Source: a virus
Length of the DNA: 27,385 nucleotides
Reading direction: 5' to 3' (one strand)
Virus record (IMG/VR): IMGVR_UViG_3300027749_000422
Span: 1-27,385 of that record
A model generated the notes under the pieces. The model was not told the origin of the DNA. It made no database searches and saw nothing but the letters and a program-made list of their open reading frames with translations. This document shows positions 21,457 to 27,385 of the stretch, piece by piece. The position numbers and the translations under genes were made by a program. Within the stretch, counting starts at the first letter, position 1; each line of letters opens with the position of its first letter.

Positions 21457-22237
21457 AATATTGTTATGTGGTGACAGTTTTGGCACGACTGATCATCGTT
21501 ACCCTGAACTACATTTTTCTGAAAAAATAGCAAAAAAAATTAATGACTGTGAAATTATTAATTTATCACAGGGTGGTGCTAGTAATTTTTTAATAGAACT
21601 TCAATTACATCAAGGTTTAAGATTTAAACCTGATGCAGTTATACTAATGTTCACTGCTCCATGGAGATCAACTTTTGTAACCAAAATTAGTGAGTATTTG
21701 ACCAAGATTTCCAATGGTAAAATAATGTATCATCAACGGCATTATCTAAAGCCAAATGATGTATGCAAAGTAAAACTTAATAATTTAAAAAAATACATAA
21801 CTCATGTCGAGTTTCAATATGATGCTCAAATGAAAGGTGTGTCTGAAAATGATGTTATTCACAGAGCAAGAAAATGGAAAGACGAATCTTTATTTTTGCA
21901 ACAAGATTATATAAACGGGTTTAGAGATTATTTTACAGCAATAAGTCTATTAAATCTATTAAAACTCAACGATATACCTTTTTGTTTTAGTCTAGGGGGT
22001 TTTGGCTCCAATGGTAACAAATCTTTTTACAATCATAGCATTAAAGAACATATAGTAAAATTTAATTGCTTAACAGATGAATTAGAAAATCACATGTCTC
22101 AATCAATAAGTGTTAATTTATGGGATGCTACAAATGGTGGATATGATCCATTGGCAAAACAGCCAAGTTTTCATGTTGAAGATGATAATCTGCAAACATT
22201 GTTTGCAAATGAATGCATAGAAAAATTAAAATTATGA
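21449..22237 (+). CDS. second SGNH/GDSL hydrolase-like protein (cargo gene)
   Basis: 262 residues. MPKILLCGDSFG has block I with Ser10, and SQGGASN (40-46) has the block II glycine. Near the end, PSFHVEDDN offers His242 as catalytic base, but the usual Asp three residues earlier is absent. It shares its opening (LLCGDSF) with the protein at 3061-3636 and is clearly a relative, with a longer middle section. There is no signal peptide. It is very AT-rich, overlaps iscU by eight bases, and its TGA overlaps the iscA start (ATGA), so it was fitted between two genes that are usually adjacent. The substrate is unknown. Confidence 0.6.
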   Translation: MPKILLCGDSFGTTDHRYPELHFSEKIAKKINDCEIINLSQGGASNFLIELQLHQGLRFKPDAVILMFTAPWRSTFVTKISEYLTKISNGKIMYHQRHYLKPNDVCKVKLNNLKKYITHVEFQYDAQMKGVSENDVIHRARKWKDESLFLQQDYINGFRDYFTAISLLNLLKLNDIPFCFSLGGFGSNGNKSFYNHSIKEHIVKFNCLTDELENHMSQSISVNLWDATNGGYDPLAKQPSFHVEDDNLQTLFANECIEKLKL

Positions 22238-22557
22238 TTTCACTTACTGATTCTGCACAAAACAAAATCAAAAGATTAATCACGACCAAAGGATATGCTG
22301 GTATTCGCATAGGTGTAAAAACTACAGGTTGCTCGGGACTGGCTTATGTGTTAGAATACGTTAAAGAATACACTGCCGATCCTGCTACCATAAACTACGC
22401 ACAAGATTCATTTGCAGTTGTGGTTGACAAAAAGCATGATGTATATTTGCAAAACATGACAGTGGATTATGTGCGTAAAGGACTAAATGAGGGATTTGAA
22501 TTCGTCAATCCCAATGAACGTGACCGTTGCGGTTGCGGAGAAAGTTTCAGAGTTTAA
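22234..22557 (+). CDS. iscA: IscA/SufA-type Fe-S carrier protein
   Basis: 107 residues, the same length as E. coli IscA. The three conserved cysteines are present: C33 in TTGCSGLAYVLEYV, and C99 and C101 in the C-terminal CGCGESF. GLNEGFEFVNPNERDRCGCG closely follows the bacterial protein. It would carry clusters from IscU, or from the glutaredoxin, to 4Fe-4S targets. ATG 22234 overlaps the cargo gene stop. The nuclease gene starts within its last 44 bases in another frame. A hscBA-fdx continuation, as in bacterial operons, is absent. Confidence 0.95.
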   Translation: MISLTDSAQNKIKRLITTKGYAGIRIGVKTTGCSGLAYVLEYVKEYTADPATINYAQDSFAVVVDKKHDVYLQNMTVDYVRKGLNEGFEFVNPNERDRCGCGESFRV

Positions 22558-23275
22558 TTTGTACAATCCAAAATTTGATTATCAACCCATACCCAGGGTC
22601 ACAATAGACGGTAAAAGATTCTATGCCACACCAGACGGCAACCGGTTACCTTCAGTAACTACCATATTAGATAAAACAAAACCCCCAGAAAAGGTCGAAG
22701 CACTGAACCAATGGCGCCGTCGTGTGGGTGCAGAAAAAGCACAACAGATCACTACAGAAGCCGCCAATCGTGGCACCCGTATGCACACCTATCTTGAGCA
22801 CTATGTCAAACATGGTGAAATCAAAGAACGTGGATCAAATCCGTTCTCATGGCCCAGTCACATCATGGCAGACACTGTGATCACGCACGGACTTAAAAAT
22901 GTAAGTGAATTTTGGGGCATCGAAGTGCCACTGTACTTTCCCAAAATATACGCCGGAACTACAGACGGTGCAGGCATGCATCTAAATGAAGAAAGCATAC
23001 TGGATTACAAGCAAACAAACAAACCCAAAAAACGCGAATGGATTGATGACTACTTTGTGCAACTTTGTGCCTATGCAGAAGCACATAACGAAGTGCATGG
23101 CACACGAATCCGCAAAGGCGTAATTTTGATGTGTGTAAAACCCGATCTAGATGAGCAACACAACATAGTTGGCACGCCACAATACCAAGAATTTGTGCTA
23201 GAAGGTGCAGAATTTGATCATTATCGGGATCTGTGGTGGCGAAAGGTCGAACAGTACTACATGCTAAATATGTAA
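22514..23275 (+). CDS. PD-(D/E)XK nuclease, RecB/Cas4-like exonuclease
   Basis: 253 residues from ATG 22514. Active-site residues are in the usual order: E137 (GIEVPLYF), D151 (AGTTDGAG), D164 and K166 (ILDYKQ), then QLCAYA (183-188), which places Gln and Tyr as in RecB-family nucleases. Related proteins are annotated as exonucleases in marine T4-like phages; a role in recombination or host DNA breakdown is likely. The start is uncertain: an ATG at 22487 and a TTG at 22560 (before YNPKFDYQ) are alternatives, and the chosen one overlaps iscA by 44 bases. Four Cys/His-type cluster ligands, as in Cas4, are not evident. A late promoter lies in its last codons. Confidence 0.8.
   Translation: MNVTVAVAEKVSEFNLYNPKFDYQPIPRVTIDGKRFYATPDGNRLPSVTTILDKTKPPEKVEALNQWRRRVGAEKAQQITTEAANRGTRMHTYLEHYVKHGEIKERGSNPFSWPSHIMADTVITHGLKNVSEFWGIEVPLYFPKIYAGTTDGAGMHLNEESILDYKQTNKPKKREWIDDYFVQLCAYAEAHNEVHGTRIRKGVILMCVKPDLDEQHNIVGTPQYQEFVLEGAEFDHYRDLWWRKVEQYYMLNM
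23264..23270 (+). promoter_or_regulatory. late promoter box (CTAAATA) for the tailspike
   Basis: CTAAATA overlaps the last codons of the nuclease gene. It leaves a leader of about 19 bases with a TAAGGA site before the GTG start at 23295. Confidence 0.65.
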
Positions 23276-23294
23276 TATCCTAAGGACAATCATT

Positions 23295-25067
23295 GTGGCA
23301 ATTGTACAAATATCAAGAATTACTCAACGCAAAGGGCTATTAAACGACCTGCCCCAACCACTAGCTGGTGCAGAACTGGGCTGGGCAATCGATGAGCGTA
23401 GACTGTTTATCGGAAATGGTTCTACAATCGAAGGTGCTCCTGTTGTGGGCAACACTGAAGTGTTAACTGCATTTTCGGACATCCTGGGATTTAGTAACTC
23501 CTACACCTACAAAGGTCAAGCCGGCGGATATACAGTACAAACTGGCGCCAACGGCGGCACAGTAAGTCAAAGTATTCAGTCAAGACTAGACAGTTACGCA
23601 GTAATTACTGATTTTGGTGCCACCGGTGATGGTATCACTGATGTTACAGATACTATCAATTATGCATTGAATCAGCTGTATTGCCAAAACGTTAACACAC
23701 AAGTTCGTCGCAGTTTATATTTTCCAGCAGGCACATATATTATTAGTGATACTTTGTTGATTCCGCCATATTGTAAATTATATGGTGATGGTCCCGAAAG
23801 CACAGTAATTTATTTTTATGTAGAAACATGGACCAACGCAATTGCATATGGCACAGGCGTGTTGGTTAAAAATAGCTCCACATATTATCGAAGCCAAGCT
23901 GATGTGCCAATTGGTACTGCTATTTCAAACTCAACATATTGGACGGTGGAAACCTTGCCAAGTTATATTATTAGAACGGCTGACAGTTTACAACAAACAG
24001 GAGTTAACATCGCTACTAACGGAGCATTGCCTCCGGGATTTTTTGAAATTTCGGGCATGAAATTTCAAACAAATCAAGCAACGCAAAGTGGTGCGTATGT
24101 TGAAGCCGCAACTGATTGTGCATTTGACAGTGTGAATGTTGAAGGACCAATGACCACGGCAACATTGACTGCTTCTACCAATGCCACAGCATGTGTTGCC
24201 TGGAACAGTACTGGAAGTTATATCTGTAAAAACGTTGAATGGAATCATTGCACCTTTAGTGGCATGGTTTGGGGAACCAACACTGATGAGCAAATCGAAG
24301 GCGTTACATTTAGCAACTGCTATTTTGACACCTTGTATCAAGGTGTATATTTAGGTGTTAATTCAGTACCAATTCCTTATGTGGGACCTACTGGATTCCG
24401 TATTGTACAAAATCAATTTGACAATATCTATGTTGAAGGTATTGTGATAGTCAATGTCAGTCTCAATGCGTCTGCTTACAACGTATTTTATGATGTGGGC
24501 AACCATTTTAATGGCACAACAAATCCCGCATCATCAATCATTGATATCAATGCTATCAACAATATCAGCGTAGGTGATGCATTTGAACGTACAACTACCT
24601 ATTCAAATATATTTTCCAGAATCAACCTCAACAATACCAACAGCATTGCGCTGGGCATGAATAACAGTTATATCACATTCTATCAAAACAATGTGGCCAA
24701 TCTTACTTTTGCCAATCAACTGGCACTGGGAACCTATCAACGGTCAGCAGGTATACAAGATACCTTAACTGTGTCCGGTAGTGCGCAGACCTTGTTTACT
24801 TTTGACGCAGACGATATCGCCGCGGTCAAGATTGATTACACTACCAAGACCGACGTCGATAATGCAGTTAGAACTGGCACATATATCATTGTGCGTAGTA
24901 CATCTGATTCAACTGGCGCTTTGGCATCGAGTGACACAGGCGTGCAAAATTCTGCAACAGGTGTCACTTTCAGTGTGAGTGAAGTCTCACCTACCAATGT
25001 GATAAGTTGGAAGTATATTGCTACCAGCTCTGGCACCATTTATTATTCAGTAACAAAACTAGCTTGA
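23295..25067 (+). CDS. tailspike or fibre protein with pectate-lyase-like beta-helix
   Basis: 590 residues, GTG start with TAAGGA upstream. The N-terminus (ISRITQRKGLLNDLPQPLAG ... RRLFIGNG) is a virion-attachment segment common in phage fibres. From about residue 105, DFGATGDGITDVTDTINYAL and LYFPAGTYIISDTLLIP are the entry to a right-handed beta-helix of the pectate-lyase type. The body (about 230-430) has repeated turns (ISGMKFQTN, CAFDSVNVEG, VTFSNCYFDTLYQGVYLG). The C-terminus is a beta domain. It probably binds and perhaps cuts surface polysaccharide. Its TGA overlaps the next ATG (TGATG). Confidence 0.8.
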   Translation: MAIVQISRITQRKGLLNDLPQPLAGAELGWAIDERRLFIGNGSTIEGAPVVGNTEVLTAFSDILGFSNSYTYKGQAGGYTVQTGANGGTVSQSIQSRLDSYAVITDFGATGDGITDVTDTINYALNQLYCQNVNTQVRRSLYFPAGTYIISDTLLIPPYCKLYGDGPESTVIYFYVETWTNAIAYGTGVLVKNSSTYYRSQADVPIGTAISNSTYWTVETLPSYIIRTADSLQQTGVNIATNGALPPGFFEISGMKFQTNQATQSGAYVEAATDCAFDSVNVEGPMTTATLTASTNATACVAWNSTGSYICKNVEWNHCTFSGMVWGTNTDEQIEGVTFSNCYFDTLYQGVYLGVNSVPIPYVGPTGFRIVQNQFDNIYVEGIVIVNVSLNASAYNVFYDVGNHFNGTTNPASSIIDINAINNISVGDAFERTTTYSNIFSRINLNNTNSIALGMNNSYITFYQNNVANLTFANQLALGTYQRSAGIQDTLTVSGSAQTLFTFDADDIAAVKIDYTTKTDVDNAVRTGTYIIVRSTSDSTGALASSDTGVQNSATGVTFSVSEVSPTNVISWKYIATSSGTIYYSVTKLA

Positions 25068-25492
25068 TGTGGCCTAGAACTTTTGCCGAACGGCTAGAGA
25101 GCTGGACACAAATGAGAAATCAAGTTTCAACCGCTGACCCAGCCCATGCACTACACACTATCAATCAATGGTGGTTTGATGCTCCTTGGAGAGCTTATCA
25201 TTTACACTGGGATGATAGAGCAAATTGGCCGGATCCCTGGCAATTATTGAGTGACGATATCTATTGTTCTCTTGCTCGCGGGCTGGGAATCATGTATACT
25301 ATAACTATGCTAGATCGACCAGATATGCAGGATGCGGTGTTGGCCGACACCGGTACTGACAATTTAGTCCTAGTCGACAAAAAGAAATATATACTGAATT
25401 GGGACCAGGAACAAGTGTTAAATATCAATCTAGGACCTTTCAAAGTCCAAAACAGCGTGACGCAAGAGCAAATAAAACAACAAATCGGGTAA
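25067..25492 (+). CDS. conserved phage protein next to tailspike
   Basis: 141 residues from ATG 25067 (MWPRTFAERLESWTQMRNQV), joined to the tailspike stop as TGATG. Trp-rich segments INQWWFDAPWRAYHLHWDD and WPDPWQLLSDDIYCSLARGL (about 49-69), then LVDKKKYILNWDQEQVLN, are signatures I recall from marine T4-like phages without known function. Placement in a late unit suggests a virion or assembly role, but the domain looks enzymatic or regulatory rather than fibrous. nrdA begins two bases after its stop. Confidence 0.65.
   Translation: MWPRTFAERLESWTQMRNQVSTADPAHALHTINQWWFDAPWRAYHLHWDDRANWPDPWQLLSDDIYCSLARGLGIMYTITMLDRPDMQDAVLADTGTDNLVLVDKKKYILNWDQEQVLNINLGPFKVQNSVTQEQIKQQIG
25272..25300 (+). 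promoter_or_regulatory. possible early promoter for nrdA inside the upstream gene
   Basis: TTGCTC at 25272-25277 and TATACT at 25295-25300 with a 17-base spacer, about 195 bases before nrdA. It would let an early gene be read independently of the late tailspike unit. As it is inside coding sequence it could be chance. Confidence 0.35.
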
Positions 25493-25494
25493 CA

Positions 25495-27385
25495 ATGAAG
25501 CAAATTACAGTAGTCAAACGTGATGGTACTCGCGAACCATTAGCGTTAGAAAAGTGGCAAACACAGATTGCCAAGGTATGTGCAGGGATAGCGGATGTGA
25601 GTCAGAGTATGGTAGAGATCAAAGCTCAACTGCACTTTTATGATGGAATTACCACAAAAGAAATTGACGGAATCACACTTAGAGCTATTGTGGATCTAAT
25701 TGATGTAGAATCAAATCCCGATGTTGGGCACACCAACTATCAGTTTGTGGCCGGCAAGCAACGGTTATCAATGTTGCGTAAAGATGTGTACAGTTCATAT
25801 GAGCCCCCACACTTGTATGAAATAGTCAAAACCAATGTGGCCACGGGCTTGTACACTCCTGAGTTACTGGAGTGGTATACAGAAGATGACTGGAACCGCA
25901 TGAATGACATAATTGATCATGCCAAAGACGAGCAGTACTCATATGCCGCAGTAGAACAACTAATTGAAAAATATCTTGTCAAGAATAGATCAACGAAAGA
26001 AATATATGAAACTCCGCAGGTACGGTACATGGTGGCAGCGGCTACAGTATTCCATAAGGAAGAACCAAACACAGCTAGAATGCGTTATATCAAAGAATAT
26101 TATACCGCGGCTAGTGATGGTTTGTTCACACTGGCTACTCCTGTGCTTGCTGGGCTTGGTACTCCTACTAAACAGTTCAGCTCTTGCGTCCTTATTAGAA
26201 GCGACGATGACCTCGATAGTATATTTGCCTCTGGGGAGATGATGGCCAAGTATGCCAGCAAACGTGCTGGCATTGGTTTAGAGATTGGTAGATTGCGGCC
26301 ACTAGGTTCACCCATACGTGGCGGCGAAATCATGCACACCGGCATGATACCTTTCTTGAAGAAGTGGTTTGGCGACTTACGCTCATGCTCACAAGGAGGT
26401 ATTCGCAATGCAAGTGCAACGGTATTTTATCCTATTTGGCATCTTCAGTTTGACGATCTTATTGTGCTTAAAAATAATCAGGGCACTGAAGAGACCCGTG
26501 TTAGGCACATGGACTACGGAGTTGTGTTGAGTGCATTCTTTTGGAGACGATTTAAAAACAAAGAAAACATAACCTTCTTTGATCCCAATCAAGTGCCGGA
26601 CCTGTACCAAGCATTTTATGCCAACACAGAGCGTTTTGAAAAGCTCTACTGTGAATACGAAAAGCGTCAAGACCTACGTACCAAGGTCATGAGTGCAGAA
26701 GAAGTGTTCAAAGGCGGCATACTCAAAGAGCGTACCGACACCGGCCGCATCTACCTTGTGTACATTGACAATGTGCAGAACCAAGGTCCATTTGATACTG
26801 AACATCATACCATTTATCAATCCAATTTGTGTTGTGAGATTCTTTTGCCCACCAAGAGTTTTAAAAGATTAGACGATGCTGAGGGCCGAATTGCTTTGTG
26901 TACCTTGGGGAGCATAAATTGGGGTGCGTTCCGTAATCCAGAAGACATGCGTCGTGCTTGCCGTATACTTCAGCGTAGCCTGTGCAACATACTGGACTAT
27001 CAAGACTTTCTTTCCATCCAGTCTAAACTCTCAAATGATGAAATCCAGCCCTTGGGCATTGGAGTCACAAACCTTGCGTACTGGCACGCCAAGCGAGGCA
27101 TGCAGTATGGAGAACGAGACGCCTTGCATGAAGTCAAGTCGTGGATGGAACACCAGGCTTTCTATCTAACCGAAGCCACAGTTGAACTGGCTCGAGAACG
27201 TGGTCGTTGTGCGGACAGCGACAAGACATATTACGGCCAAGGTGTGTTTCCTTGGGAACGCAGAGCCAAGGGAGTTAATGAACTTACAGACTTTGCTCCA
27301 GAGCTGAACTGGGAAGTACTAAGAGAAAATATGAAACAACACGGTGTACGTAACGCTACCTTGATGGCTATTGCTCCTGTAGAAA
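25495..27385 (+). CDS. nrdA: ribonucleotide reductase class Ia, large (alpha) subunit, truncated by window end
   Basis: 630 codons are visible from ATG 25495 with no stop, out of about 750 in the family. It reduces ribonucleoside diphosphates for phage DNA synthesis. The N-terminus (TVVKRDGTREPL) is the ATP-cone. C231 (FSSCVLI) and C469 (ALCTLG) are the redox pair of the active site. N444, C446 and E448 (NLCCEI) are the thiyl-radical cysteine and its helpers, numbered 437, 439 and 441 in E. coli. The C-terminal reducing cysteines lie outside the window. No inteins or introns are seen. The small subunit is not in the window. An early promoter may lie in the preceding gene. Confidence 0.95.
   Translation, partial: MKQITVVKRDGTREPLALEKWQTQIAKVCAGIADVSQSMVEIKAQLHFYDGITTKEIDGITLRAIVDLIDVESNPDVGHTNYQFVAGKQRLSMLRKDVYSSYEPPHLYEIVKTNVATGLYTPELLEWYTEDDWNRMNDIIDHAKDEQYSYAAVEQLIEKYLVKNRSTKEIYETPQVRYMVAAATVFHKEEPNTARMRYIKEYYTAASDGLFTLATPVLAGLGTPTKQFSSCVLIRSDDDLDSIFASGEMMAKYASKRAGIGLEIGRLRPLGSPIRGGEIMHTGMIPFLKKWFGDLRSCSQGGIRNASATVFYPIWHLQFDDLIVLKNNQGTEETRVRHMDYGVVLSAFFWRRFKNKENITFFDPNQVPDLYQAFYANTERFEKLYCEYEKRQDLRTKVMSAEEVFKGGILKERTDTGRIYLVYIDNVQNQGPFDTEHHTIYQSNLCCEILLPTKSFKRLDDAEGRIALCTLGSINWGAFRNPEDMRRACRILQRSLCNILDYQDFLSIQSKLSNDEIQPLGIGVTNLAYWHAKRGMQYGERDALHEVKSWMEHQAFYLTEATVELARERGRCADSDKTYYGQGVFPWERRAKGVNELTDFAPELNWEVLRENMKQHGVRNATLMAIAPVE

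Noticed and set aside
73-22237. Transposon or homing-endonuclease origin for the cargo genes
   Set aside because: No transposase, terminal inverted repeats, or LAGLIDADG, GIY-YIG or HNH motifs were seen; the repeats found are gene-end duplications.
20748-22557. Bacterial chromosome origin because of the isc genes
   Set aside because: They are flanked on both sides by phage replication and structural genes in continuous overlapping order, so they are phage-borne.

Overview
The window is a stretch of a tailed-phage genome of the T4-like myovirus type found in aquatic habitats. The reasons are a DnaG/gp61-type primase next to a gp41-type replicative helicase, a class Ia ribonucleotide reductase large subunit, several virion-type proteins with fibre repeats, dense packing with ATGA/TAATG overlaps, and CTAAATA or NATAAATA boxes in front of structural genes, which match T4-like late promoters. 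No tRNA, rRNA, IS element, integrase or CRISPR array was seen. The host cannot be named; the phage Fe-S genes look proteobacterial in type.

Layout. 1-5470 (+): the tail of an unseen gene, a methyltransferase, small conserved proteins, a possible clamp-loader subunit, a zinc-finger protein, a small coiled-coil protein, an SGNH-like gene, a scar made of two broken gene ends, an unknown 319-residue protein, and a compact protein with the motif series of the bacterial replicative polymerase DnaE. 5445-5822 (-): a small conserved protein. 5868-6935 (+): a structural protein. 6967-11034 (+): primase, sulfotransferase-like gene, helicase, radical SAM gene. 11063-14167 (-): a long fibre containing a seven-bladed beta-propeller. 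14236-19336 (+): a late/structural operon including a nucleotidyltransferase-ligase-like fusion. 19337-23275 (+): a glycosyltransferase-like gene, a small secreted protein, CGFS glutaredoxin, IscU, a second SGNH-like gene, IscA and a PD-(D/E)XK nuclease. 23295-27385 (+): a beta-helix tailspike, a conserved small protein and nrdA, which runs off the window.

The main theme is cargo. Seven visibly AT-rich genes (methyltransferase, two SGNH-like, the 319-residue unknown, sulfotransferase-like, radical SAM, glycosyltransferase-like) sit between well-conserved phage genes and overlap or abut the upstream stop codon. Two insertion regions keep scars: a second, synonymously diverged copy of the helicase 3' end lies just beyond the radical SAM gene, and a chimera of the 5' end of the DnaE-like gene with the 3' end of the coiled-coil gene lies between two cargo genes. 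This suggests that cargo arrives by recombination between related phages, carrying a replacement end of the neighbouring gene.

A second theme is promoter placement. Four or five promoter-like boxes lie so close to a start codon that the mRNA would begin at or within a few bases of it.
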